Shown here piece after piece: positions 50,558-58,127 of a stretch of DNA of 58,127 bases. The position numbers and the translations under genes were made by a program. The stretch spans positions 1-58,127 of the forward strand of contig NZ_LNCU01000102.1 of assembly GCF_001542415.1 (NCBI RefSeq), read 5' to 3'. The notes under the pieces are model-generated. The model did no database searches, was not told the DNA's origin, and saw nothing but the letters and a program-made list of their open reading frames with translations. Each line of letters starts with the position of its first letter. The stretch's first letter is position 1. The stretch is from Bradyrhizobium macuxiense. Lineage in GTDB: Bacteria; Pseudomonadota; Alphaproteobacteria; Rhizobiales; Xanthobacteraceae.

Positions 50558-51135
50558 ATGCTCGGCGCGATCGCGTTGACCCGTACGCCTGAGCGCCCGA
50601 CCTCGGACGCAAAGCCCTTCACCAACAATCCGATCGCCGCCTTGGTCGATCCGTAGACCGCAAGGCCCGGCTCGATGGTCACCGCGCGCACCGAAGAACA
50701 GGCGATGAGGCTGCCGCCCCGTTGCGGGACCATGATGCGGCCGAACGCCTGGAAGAACCAGACCGTGCCCTTGATGTTGAGGGTGATGACGCGATCAAGA
50801 TCCTCATCGGTGTAGTCGAGGACGGCCTTGCGAATATTCAGTCCGGGTGTCGTGACCGCGATATCGATGCGCTGAAACTCCGCGAGCGCCTTCGCTGCCA
50901 GCGCCTCGACATCCGCACGATCAGCGGCATCGCAACCGGCCGCAATCGCCGATCCACCTTGCGCCCGGATCGCGACGGCCGTCGCATTCGCGCCGTCCTG
51001 CGTCCGGTCGGCACACAACACGCGCGCGCCGAGCGACGCCAGCGCTTCGGCTGAGGACTTGCCGATTCCGGAAGCTGCTCCCAGCACAACGGCGGTCTTA
51101 CCGGTGAGATCAAATAACTTGCGATAGTCGGTCAC
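50329..51135 (-). CDS. Short-chain dehydrogenase/reductase (SDR)
   Basis: 268 residues, complete classical SDR. It has the cofactor motif LGAASGIGKSSAEAL, the NAG-like region TTPGLNIRK, the catalytic serine in CSSVRAVT, and YGSTK for Tyr and Lys. The aspartate in LCADRTQ after strand 2 favours NAD over NADP. GTG start at 51135. Substrate unknown. A 3' fragment of the same gene lies 3.5 kb away. It is convergent with the ModA-like gene. Confidence 0.92.
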   Translation of the reverse strand: MTDYRKLFDLTGKTAVVLGAASGIGKSSAEALASLGARVLCADRTQDGANATAVAIRAQGGSAIAAGCDAADRADVEALAAKALAEFQRIDIAVTTPGLNIRKAVLDYTDEDLDRVITLNIKGTVWFFQAFGRIMVPQRGGSLIACSSVRAVTIEPGLAVYGSTKAAIGLLVKGFASEVGRSGVRVNAIAPSIAETALTGPFKQRPDIYNLYAGHTVFNRWSSADEVATAVAYLASDAASYVSGSTLFVDGGWTAVDGPPTGLTQLAR

Positions 51136-51324
51136 GTGAAAACTCCTGCAGCGGCAAACGCAGGGATGTCCCCTCTGGTTTGCTCTTGGAGCGCTAATAT
51201 ACTAATTTGCGAAGCAAGCGTCTGTCCAAGCCTCAAAGAAATCCGACGTTCGCTCCGACGGCCGCCGTAGGTGTGCCGGCAGGCCTCGCACTGAAACGGC
51301 CGCGGTTCGCATTCATGCTGGCCT

Positions 51325-51490
51325 GGGGCCGAGCTGGTCTCATTGCAATGCCGCCCGGGCGCCCCGCTCGTGGAGAGAGAAATCGCCCTCTTCTACAGCG
51401 TCAGCCGCGCGCCGGTACGTGATGCCATCCTGCGACTGGCGAATGAGAGCCTGGTCAAAATCTTCTCGCAATCTCGATCGGCCTTCTGGT
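51325..51490 (+). pseudogene. GntR-family regulator remnant
   Basis: The plus-strand frame reads ELVSLQCRPGAPLVEREIAL and FYSVSRAPVRDAILRLANES, the winged-helix of GntR/FadR regulators. It has no proper start, and similarity is lost after KIFSQSRSAF. The effector domain is absent. It is divergent from the SDR gene, so it was probably its regulator. Confidence 0.65.
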
Positions 51491-51797
51491 CGACGTTACG
51501 ACCACCCAGCACAACAATCCGGAGTTCTTGGACCGGCAAGGCTAATCTTGCGAAACTGCGGTCAACGCGTTCCCCGTCGTATCCTTGAACGGTACAGGCC
51601 GCAGCTTGGCAAATTCAGTCCCGATCGAAAGGCCAGCCGAATTGACCGCCTGGATCACATAGCAATGTTGCGTCGGAACGCGCGCCGAGGTTCGAGTGAC
51701 CGAATCATCCCGTTAACTAGCGGACGCCTTCCTCGTTGCTTCACCCAGAAATGCAGTAGTAGATTAGCAACCATTGCACAATCTGGACGATTTTTTC
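51491..51797. other. Gap after GntR remnant
   Basis: No further regulator sequence and no gene seen. It probably holds the promoter of the GT87-like gene. Confidence 0.35.
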
Positions 51798-53066
51798 ATG
51801 AGCAATTTAGGGGTGGAGCGCGAGGGCCAGTCCACCCGTTGCGAACAGCTTGGGTCTTGCGCAGGTGACCGTGCATTAGCCATTGCCTGCCTCATCGTCT
51901 TGGGCATCACCCTGCTCTTACTGGTACCGAAAGCTATCGACGGTAACAACGCGACTGGGATCGACTTTTCATGTTTTTGGGGGGCGGGCAGGATGGCTCT
52001 CGATGGCCACGCCGCCGCTGCCTACGATTGGCAGCAGCTGCGGCAGTTGATCCTTCGGATTCATCCGACGATTGCCAACCAGCCTCCGTATCCTCTCGAC
52101 GAGAATCCTGTACCGTTCTTCTATCCGCCGGTGTTTTTCTTTGTGGCGGCGCCGTTGGCGCTGTTGCCGTTTCCGATCGCGTTCTGGATCTGGAGCGCGG
52201 CAAAGCTGTTATGCTGGGCGCTCGTTACCTACGCCATCCGGCCGCGCTCCGCCGCGTTTCTGCTGGCACTTGCTGTGCCGCCCGTCCTATACGATTTCCT
52301 TGTCGGCCAAAGCTCCCTGCTCGCAGCATCATTGCTCGGCAGCACCCTGCTGACACTGGACAGGCGCCCGATAATTAGCGGCTTCCTGATCGCGCTGCTG
52401 ATCTTCAAGCCCCAATATGGCGTCCTGCTTCCCTTCGTGCTGATAGCCACTGGACGATGGAGCGTCTTCATCACAGCCAGTCTGGTGACATCAGTCCTCA
52501 TTCTGCTCACCGGGCTCACCTTCGGCTGGGACACCTTTGAAGGATTCCGCAGGGCGGCAACCTTCGCGACGCAGTTCCACCTCACTGGCGGGCTGTCTTG
52601 GTTCAAACTGCAGAGCATTTACGGCGTGCTTCGGCTTGCCGCCTTTGGCTACGAATTGGCCATGGCATTACACATCGTCGTCGCTGCAGTAGTCGCGACC
52701 TGGGCACTGATCGTATGGCGCCGCAATATCATCTTCCCACTCAAGGCCGCGAGCCTTCTCACCGCAACTCTGCTCATCTCTCCCTACTTCGCGATCTACG
52801 ACATGGCTCTACTGGCCGCTGCGCTCGCTTTTCTCATGAACGCACCCATGGCCGAACATGGCTCTCTTCTCTCGAACCGCTCTGCACTGCGGATCGGGTA
52901 CGGTGTACTTGTCCTGTCAGGGTTTGCCTATCCGATCGTGCTCGCGCCCGTCGGTCCGTTGATATGTGCCACGTTCATGGCAATCATCTGGACGCAATGC
53001 TGGCAACTGGACGTTGCTGGCGCGGCCGAGCGATCGAAACGGTTTATAGGGGCAGTGGAGCCGTAA
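51798..53066 (+). CDS. GT87/DUF2029-like integral membrane glycosyltransferase
   Basis: 422 residues with about 9-10 hydrophobic helices. The first loop, with GIDFSCFWGAGRMALDGHAA, gives the acidic residue after helix 1, and ENPVPFFYPPVFFFVAAPLA matches the YPP motif of the DUF2029/GT87 family of polyprenyl-phosphate-sugar-dependent mannosyltransferases. ATG 51798 preferred over a TTG eight codons upstream. The acceptor is unknown. Confidence 0.85.
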   Translation: MSNLGVEREGQSTRCEQLGSCAGDRALAIACLIVLGITLLLLVPKAIDGNNATGIDFSCFWGAGRMALDGHAAAAYDWQQLRQLILRIHPTIANQPPYPLDENPVPFFYPPVFFFVAAPLALLPFPIAFWIWSAAKLLCWALVTYAIRPRSAAFLLALAVPPVLYDFLVGQSSLLAASLLGSTLLTLDRRPIISGFLIALLIFKPQYGVLLPFVLIATGRWSVFITASLVTSVLILLTGLTFGWDTFEGFRRAATFATQFHLTGGLSWFKLQSIYGVLRLAAFGYELAMALHIVVAAVVATWALIVWRRNIIFPLKAASLLTATLLISPYFAIYDMALLAAALAFLMNAPMAEHGSLLSNRSALRIGYGVLVLSGFAYPIVLAPVGPLICATFMAIIWTQCWQLDVAGAAERSKRFIGAVEP

Positions 53067-53211
53067 GTTTCTTAGCCACGAATACCCACGCGCCCTTGAG
53101 ACGCTCGAGGCTAGATTCCGAACCTTGCCTTGCAACCACGCCGACGACGGCGATTAGCAGTCCAACGATGATGACCACGGGTGTGGTCGTCGTTTTCTCA
53201 GGTCGTTCCAT
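53044..53211 (-). CDS. Small single-pass membrane protein
   Basis: 55 residues (MERPEKTTTTPVVIIVGLLI then AVVGVVARQGSESS) with one transmembrane helix at about 11-28. ATG 53211 has AGGAG 6 nt upstream. Its end overlaps the 3' end of the GT87-like gene by 23 bp. Function unknown. Confidence 0.5.
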   Translation of the reverse strand: MERPEKTTTTPVVIIVGLLIAVVGVVARQGSESSLERLKGAWVFVAKKLTAPLPL

Positions 53212-53602
53212 TCCTCGCTCCTGTTGAGAAATCAACCCGTAGGGTATATCACCATTGACCACAACGGTGACAGCCAAGGACCATTACCTTGACATTGGAG
53301 AGGTATGCTGCGCCGAAACCATATCTTAGGTCGAGCCAACTCAAGGTAATACCTCAACTAAGGACATTTCTTCGGCACCCATCCAACAGGGAGCGCCGAG
53401 CAGAGGTTCCCGGCATCGGCCCCGTCGGAGTGCGCAAGCCATCGCGGATGCGCCGCCGAAATGCGCGACATCATCGCAACAACCGCGATCAAACCGGACT
53501 GATCAGATCAAGATTGCGCGACACGCAGAGCGTGTGCCTTGCCGCCACTACCCGACATCCCTAGGCTGCCTCCCCACAACAAAAATCAGGGAGGCGATCG
53601 TC
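53212..53602. other. Intergenic region before the amidohydrolase gene
   Basis: No supported gene. It probably contains divergent promoters. Confidence 0.35.
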
Positions 53603-54697
53603 ATGGCGACACGGCGGGATTTTCTGAAGGGGGGAGCTGCGGCAGCAGCAGGCGTCGTGTTCTGCAGCTGCGGGCTAGTTCATCACGCAGCCGCGCAACC
53701 ATCGCGCCAGAAGTTGCCGGTGACGGTCAACGGCAAACGCGTCAAGACCATCGACATTCACTCGCATTGCCATTTCCGCGAGGCCGGCGCCCTGCTCGGC
53801 GCCGACGCCGAGAAGCTGCAAGTGCCGCCGGTCAACGGCGCGGGCGAAGCGTTCATCGCGATCGACCAACGTCTTGCTGCAATGGACGCGCAAGCAGTCG
53901 ATATGGAGGTGCTGTCGATCAATCCGTTCTGGTACGATCGGGACCGCGACCTTGCCGGGCAGATCGTCAAGATCCAGAACGAGAAGCTCGCCGAACTGTG
54001 CGCCTCAAAGCCGGACCGGTTTGCGGCCTTCGCATCACTGACCTTGCAGGCGCCGGATCTCGCGGTCCAGGAGCTCGAGACCGCCGTGAAGAAGCAGCAC
54101 CTGAAGGGCGCAGCGATCGGCGGCGTGGTCAATGGCGTCGAATTCTCCGACCCGAAGTTCCATCCAGTATGGGCCAAGGCCGAGGAACTCGGCGTGCCGC
54201 TGTTCATCCATCCACAGGGGATCCCGGAGCTCAACAGGCGGCTCTCAGGCAATGGCTGGCTCGGCAACACCATCGCCAATCCGCTCGAGACCACGATTGC
54301 GCTGTCTCATCTGATTTTCGAGGGCACGTTCGACCGCTTCCCGGGGCTCAGAGTGATCGCTGCGCATGGCGGGGGTTATCTCCCCTCCTACGCCGACCGC
54401 TCGGACCATGCTTGCCTGGTCGGGCCAAAGGGATGCAATCCCGACATCAAGCTCAAGAAGGCGCCGACGGAGTACCTCAAGCAGATCTATTTCGATTCCC
54501 TGATCTTCACGCCTGAGGCTATCCGGCATCTGGCCACGCAGGTCGGCGCGAGCCAGATCGTGCTGGGGAGCGACTATCCCTATCCTTGGCAGCTCGCCCC
54601 GGTCGATCACATCTTTGCCTGCTCGTCGCTGAGCGATGACGAGAAGGCCAACATTCTGGGTCATACCGCAGCAAGGTTGCTCGGCGTTGCCGCCTGA
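53603..54697 (+). CDS. TAT-exported amidohydrolase family protein
   Basis: 364 residues. The twin-arginine signal TRRDFLKGGAAAAAGVVFCS is followed by an amidohydrolase-2 TIM barrel with IDIHSHCHF as the first metal-binding histidines, PLFIHPQGIPE, IAAHGGGYLPSYADR and the aspartate in VLGSDYPYPW. This is the ACMSD-like branch (decarboxylases/hydrolases of aromatic acids); such members are usually cytoplasmic, so export is unusual. ATG 53603 has GGGAGG 10-15 nt upstream. Confidence 0.9.
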   Translation: MATRRDFLKGGAAAAAGVVFCSCGLVHHAAAQPSRQKLPVTVNGKRVKTIDIHSHCHFREAGALLGADAEKLQVPPVNGAGEAFIAIDQRLAAMDAQAVDMEVLSINPFWYDRDRDLAGQIVKIQNEKLAELCASKPDRFAAFASLTLQAPDLAVQELETAVKKQHLKGAAIGGVVNGVEFSDPKFHPVWAKAEELGVPLFIHPQGIPELNRRLSGNGWLGNTIANPLETTIALSHLIFEGTFDRFPGLRVIAAHGGGYLPSYADRSDHACLVGPKGCNPDIKLKKAPTEYLKQIYFDSLIFTPEAIRHLATQVGASQIVLGSDYPYPWQLAPVDHIFACSSLSDDEKANILGHTAARLLGVAA

Positions 54698-54772
54698 GGG
54701 CACGGCCATTGCACCGTCGGATGATTTGGGTTGTCGTCGTTGCCCAATCGGCCGCGACGATGCCATCGACGA

Positions 54773-55039
54773 TCAATAGGCATTCACGGTCCGGATGTCG
54801 TTGTCCGGCTGGGTCGAATGCGCTAGCCGCGGGACGTCGGGCTCCTGGTCGGTGGCAAAGTCATATACGACGAACTCCGCTTGCGCTGCATCGGAGATCC
54901 ATTTGACGACGGCCGGATGACTGACCAGCAACCCGACCAATGCAATAATGAAGAGAACAGGTAGGGCAACGAGCTTAATGCTGAAACTCTGGTAGTTGCT
55001 CCGCTCATCCCGCTGTCGCTTGTCGAAAGAGCCCTGCAT
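54773..55039 (-). CDS. Small membrane protein
   Basis: 88 residues with one transmembrane helix (about 23-42, KLVALPVLFIIALVGLLVSH) and an acidic C-terminal outside/inside domain. ATG 55039 has GGAGG 5 nt upstream; GTG 55051 is an alternative. Function unknown; small proteins of this look are frequent in Bradyrhizobium. Confidence 0.65.
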   Translation of the reverse strand: MQGSFDKRQRDERSNYQSFSIKLVALPVLFIIALVGLLVSHPAVVKWISDAAQAEFVVYDFATDQEPDVPRLAHSTQPDNDIRTVNAY

Positions 55040-55174
55040 GGATCCCTCCACATTGCGGATGCGCTCCCCCGACGTGTCATCTAGCGCAACGCACGCGAGG
55101 CCAATGTGAATAGCTTCACAGACCCTTCCGGTTCACCAGTTCGTGAGGCGTCAGCGAGCGCCGTCCCGACGTGG

Positions 55175-55924
55175 CTATTCGTCGTCGTTCGATCCGGCGT
55201 CGACCAGTTCCTGCAGGACGTCCGGCTTCAACACGACAATCGCACCGTGCTCGAGCTTGACCCAGCCGCGCGTCGCCCACGCACGGAGTTGCTTGTTGAT
55301 GCTCTCGCGCGTCATGCCGACCATCTCGCTGATCTCTTGCTGGGTAATCGAGATGGTCCGCCCCCGCGGCTCACGCTTGTGTTTGTCGCTGAGACGCAAC
55401 AGCGCGCTGGCAAGGCGGCCCGGCAGGTTTTGCAGGATAATCTGCTCGACCTGATCGCTGGTCCAGCGCAACCTCGCGCAGAGTAATTCGATGAACTTCA
55501 TGGCAAGTGTCGGCTGGCTGCGCACGAAGGGGATAAATTCCCGCCGATCGATGACAAACAGCTCGCAATTGGTATTGGCAGTGGCATCGGCCGTGCGCGA
55601 CAAGCCGTCGAGCAACGCGATCTCCCCGAATATCTCACCTGCCTCAATCAGATTCAGAATCGCGTTGCGGCCATCGGGTGACGAAATGCTGATCTTCACC
55701 GTGCCGGAAATCACGGCAATCAGGCTCGTGCCCGGATCGCCTTTGGAAAAGATCGCCGTGCCACGCTTCAGCGTAGTGTGCTTAGCGTATCGGCAAAGCT
55801 GATCGAAAGCGTCCGGCTCGAGATCCGAGAAATAGGGATGCTTGCGCAGCACCGACAGCTTGCTGTTTGAGAACGGCAGCGCGCCGGCAGTTCGTTCCAT
55901 GGGCGGCGCACCGGTCATTGTCAT
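55175..55924 (-). CDS. Crp/Fnr-family transcriptional regulator
   Basis: 249 residues. The cyclic-nucleotide-binding-like beta-barrel (about 25-140, RGTAIFSKGDPGTSLIAVIS, GEIFGEIALLDGLSRTADAT) is followed by a dimer helix and a C-terminal winged helix (ISITQQEISEMVGMTRESIN). There is no N-terminal Cys cluster, so it is not an FNR-type oxygen sensor. The GEIFGEIALLDG phosphate-cassette-like segment is well kept. It stands alone. Confidence 0.93.
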   Translation of the reverse strand: MTMTGAPPMERTAGALPFSNSKLSVLRKHPYFSDLEPDAFDQLCRYAKHTTLKRGTAIFSKGDPGTSLIAVISGTVKISISSPDGRNAILNLIEAGEIFGEIALLDGLSRTADATANTNCELFVIDRREFIPFVRSQPTLAMKFIELLCARLRWTSDQVEQIILQNLPGRLASALLRLSDKHKREPRGRTISITQQEISEMVGMTRESINKQLRAWATRGWVKLEHGAIVVLKPDVLQELVDAGSNDDE

Positions 55925-56420
55925 CCAGAACGATTATGATTGCGAGCAATCGGCCCCGCGCCAGAAGCGGACACCGACAGAGCGATCGATCAATGAAAGC
56001 AGTACGATCATAGCCCCGTCGGGGGCCTACAGCAACAAAAGGTCCAGACCGGAGCCAATCGGCACGAAAGCCGCCCAAAACTACAATTTTCAATAAATAT
56101 ACTGTTAGAATAAACGCTATTAGTTGTGTGAAATAAAGCCGGCGCCGGACATCCCCAGCCCGCGCATGAAGCACAGTCTCGCCTGGTGAAACCGCCTTTG
56201 CACGCGATCATCGCCTAATGATCCGGTTGCATTCGGAGGTCGCGCACCAATCGCCTGGATCGCCCATTTCGAGGGCAACCGCGCTTGCCGATCCCGGTTT
56301 AGCAATTGGCTTAACCAAGAACAGAGCCTCGAAAACCCGACCAGACCTGTATCCGATGCGGGCAACCCGCTGTTCATCAACTTCGGCCAGTCTCCCGGTC
56401 AAAAGGGAGAGCGAAAGAAA
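55925..56420. other. Non-coding stretch
   Basis: A noticeably AT-rich patch lies at 56075-56130, likely promoter DNA; no gene seen. Confidence 0.4.
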
Positions 56421-56702
56421 ATGCCGCAGATTTGGATGACCTATGAAGAGCTCGCTGACATGCTTGGTTGCGACACCGAAACAGCTCGCATTACGACCAT
56501 TCAACGTGCGCTTGACCGCAAGAAAAGCCGCGATGGACTGACCCGCGCCAAGCTTGATTCCGACCTGACAGCGAAGTTTGTTGCCGCGATCCGGAATGCG
56601 GACGTGATTCTGGAACGAGCGCTGCGCGATCTTCGTGACATGCACGAGGTGATGTCGGGCGAGGGCCGGGTCAATATGGGACGTTCCGCCGCCTCAGGCT
56701 GA
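56421..56702 (+). CDS. Conserved small hypothetical protein
   Basis: 93 residues. MPQIWMTYEELADMLGCDTE and RALDRKKSRDGLTRAKLDSD resemble a helix-turn-helix followed by an amphipathic helical tail, a pattern I recall from many short Bradyrhizobium/Rhodopseudomonas proteins. ATG is preceded by GGGAGAGCGAAAGAAA. It may bind DNA. Function unknown. Confidence 0.7.
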   Translation: MPQIWMTYEELADMLGCDTETARITTIQRALDRKKSRDGLTRAKLDSDLTAKFVAAIRNADVILERALRDLRDMHEVMSGEGRVNMGRSAASG

Positions 56703-56718
56703 TCGTGCCCCAACGACC

Positions 56719-57558
56719 TCAAAGCAGTTTACCGTCCGGTCCGAAGAACGGATGCGGTCCGTCGAACTGGCCAATCGGAACCTGGTGCGTCACCACTTGT
56801 CCAAAGCCCACTCCTGGAAACCAGGCGTGGATGTGAAACGCCGGAGGTTCCACTTTGAACGACGGTTCGCGGAGCTGGCCGAGATCGAGATCAACCGCGT
56901 GGTTTGGCGCGGGACATATCGTCACAGGAATTCCGGCGAAGGTGGTGAGCATGGCACGATGGACATGCCCGCACGCGATCAGCTGCGCACGCGGGTGACG
57001 CCCGACGATCCTCGCCAATTCTTCGGCGTTGAAAAGGTCTTGCCGATCCATGTGCCAAATACCGCCCTTGAACGGCGGGTGATGTAGGAACAGCAGTGCC
57101 GGCCGATCAGTTGACGCCGCCAACGTTGTGTCAAGCCACTGCAGCGTGGATGCCTCGAGAGTGCCGTGCGGTTTCCCGGGGACACTTGAGTCCAGCAGCA
57201 GGAGTTCGAGACCGCCCACCTCGATCTTCTGATCGAGTGGCCCGGCCGGTCGGACATAGGGCCCCGCCGGAAATGCGGCACGCATCAACTCACGCGAGTC
57301 GTGATTACCGGGAATGCCGGCGAACGGAAGGCGAAGCGGCGCAAGCAATCGCTTGAGGTAGTCGTACTCCTCGACGTCAGGCGTATCGACGAGATCGCCA
57401 GAGATAACCACGAAGTCAGGCGCCGGCTCGAATGCGCTCAGGGTTGCCACGCATCGTTCGAGTGCCCGTGCGGTATCGACGCGGCCGTAGGCCAATACTC
57501 CTGGCGGCTTGATGTGGAGATCGGATATCTGGGCGATAAGGACGGGCTTTAACGACAT
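56719..57558 (-). CDS. Metallophosphoesterase (CpdA/GpdQ-like phosphodiesterase)
   Basis: 279 residues with the calcineurin-type motifs in order: QISDLHI, VVISGDLVDTPD, GIPGNHDS, LFLHHPPF and ACGHVHR. This class includes 3',5'-cAMP phosphodiesterase and glycerophosphodiesterase. The gene starts 8 nt after the upstream ABC ATPase. That ATPase resembles sugar/glycerol-3-phosphate UgpC types, so a glycerophosphodiester role is plausible. ATG 57558 is preferred over a TTG four codons earlier. Confidence 0.9.
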   Translation of the reverse strand: MSLKPVLIAQISDLHIKPPGVLAYGRVDTARALERCVATLSAFEPAPDFVVISGDLVDTPDVEEYDYLKRLLAPLRLPFAGIPGNHDSRELMRAAFPAGPYVRPAGPLDQKIEVGGLELLLLDSSVPGKPHGTLEASTLQWLDTTLAASTDRPALLFLHHPPFKGGIWHMDRQDLFNAEELARIVGRHPRAQLIACGHVHRAMLTTFAGIPVTICPAPNHAVDLDLGQLREPSFKVEPPAFHIHAWFPGVGFGQVVTHQVPIGQFDGPHPFFGPDGKLL

Positions 57559-57566
57559 CGACAGTC

Positions 57567-58127
57567 TCAATCCTGGGACGGCAGCACACGGAGGGCTTCG
57601 GGCGAGATCGAAAGTCCGATCCTGTCACCAGCCTTGGCTCGAATTGTATTGGGAGCGTCTACATTGAGCGGCTTGGTCGATGCGCCACTCACGACAAGCC
57701 GCTGCCGATCGCCGATGAAGCTGACGGAATCGATGATACCAGACAGCGATCCGGCGCCAACGTCCACGACATGAATGGTCTCAGGGCGGATCATGACGGT
57801 CACATTCGCAACCGCCGCTTCGCTTCCGATCGGCAATCGCCCACCGGGCAGAACGAGTTCACCCTTCTCTGTCGGAGCCTCAACGATATTGGCCGCTCCA
57901 ACGAACTCCGCCACGAAGCGGTCCTTGGGCGCGAAGTAGACCTCCCGCGGCGTTCCAATCTGGGAAATCGCACCTTTCCGCATCACCACGATACGGTCAC
58001 CCAATTCCATGGCTTCGGCCTGATCGTGCGTGACATAGATCGTCGTTATTCCGAGCGCCCGCAACAGCCGATTCAGTTCGCTTCGCAGTCGGTCACGCAG
58101 CGCGGCGTCGAGAGCGGTCAGCGGCTC
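57567..58127 (-). CDS. ABC transporter ATP-binding protein, C-terminal part (cut by window edge)
   Basis: The frame is open to the last base, so the N-terminal half, including Walker A, is outside. Visible are the D-loop EPLTALDA, the H-loop segment TIYVTHDQAEAMELGDRIVV and a C-terminal OB-like regulatory domain (TVMIRPETIHVV). This is the MalK/UgpC type of carbohydrate importer ATPase. It is followed by the metallophosphoesterase in the same operon. Confidence 0.92.
   Translation of the reverse strand, partial: EPLTALDAALRDRLRSELNRLLRALGITTIYVTHDQAEAMELGDRIVVMRKGAISQIGTPREVYFAPKDRFVAEFVGAANIVEAPTEKGELVLPGGRLPIGSEAAVANVTVMIRPETIHVVDVGAGSLSGIIDSVSFIGDRQRLVVSGASTKPLNVDAPNTIRAKAGDRIGLSISPEALRVLPSQD

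Noticed and set aside
53539..54516. Plus-strand frame of 325 codons
   Set aside because: Shifted reading of the amidohydrolase gene; Arg-rich and without motifs.
1..58127. CRISPR arrays and tRNA/rRNA genes
   Set aside because: No regularly spaced short repeats and no convincing tRNA or rRNA sequence were seen by eye; a dedicated scan would be needed to exclude a tRNA.

Overview
The window looks like genomic DNA of an alphaproteobacterium of the Bradyrhizobium/Rhodopseudomonas group. It is GC-rich, carries a rhizobial-type trb/traG/rlxS transfer module, and has several small hypothetical proteins of a kind I associate with Bradyrhizobium. This assignment comes from family recognition, not from a search.

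Layout. (1) 1-1274: right end of an IS21-family insertion sequence (istA tail, istB, terminal repeats). (2) 1288-19.8 kb: an integrative and conjugative element (ICE) backbone read on the minus strand: rlxS, traG, a CopG-like gene, an inserted MFS transporter gene, then trbB-C-D-E-J-K-L-F-G-I and a DUF2274 gene, with a convergent LysR gene at the end. Upstream of rlxS lie a VirB1-like lytic transglycosylase, the TraF peptidase and a DUF2840 gene. (3) 19.8-22.2 kb: the control module: a truncated replication initiator (RPA) with no parA, the excisionase-like rdfS, the split fseA gene (DUF6499 + DUF2285, joined by an apparent +1 frameshift), qseM and the divergent qseC. (4) 22.5-28.9 kb: the accessory leader block, all on the minus strand: a dead and a live DUF736 gene, a PilZ protein, vapB with a broken vapC, a DUF2493 gene, a toprim gene and an ArdC antirestriction gene. 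(5) 29-35 kb: LysR plus alpha/beta hydrolase, IS110 and IS66 remnants, and a tyrosine recombinase with a small overlapping partner. (6) 34.7-58.1 kb: metabolic and envelope genes of chromosomal or island type: enoyl-CoA hydratase, molybdopterin oxidoreductase, a YfhO-like membrane protein, an MBOAT/SGNH acetylation pair, orphan solute-binding proteins, two SDR copies (one a 3' fragment), a GT87-like mannosyltransferase, a TAT-exported amidohydrolase, a Crp/Fnr regulator, a metallophosphoesterase and the end of an ABC ATPase.

How it works together. RlxS would nick at an oriT, probably in 17.67-17.92 kb. TraG couples the relaxosome to the Trb type IV secretion channel, with the transglycosylase opening the wall and TraF maturing the pilin TrbC. 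By analogy with ICEMlSymR7A, FseA (made only after a +1 frameshift) activates rdfS to allow excision, QseM blocks FseA, and QseC represses qseM. The traR/traI quorum genes and the cognate element integrase are not evident here, and the rep/par genes are damaged, so the element may be partly decayed or dependent on parts outside the window.

The most interesting signal is non-coding. The genes of the 24-29 kb block are preceded by long structured leaders in two families. Each family is shared by two unrelated genes (toprim and ardC; DUF736 and DUF2493). Stem positions differ between copies but pairing is kept, which is covariation. Because these genes all point towards the putative oriT, the leaders could be single-strand-active promoters or RNA control elements of a conjugative leading region.
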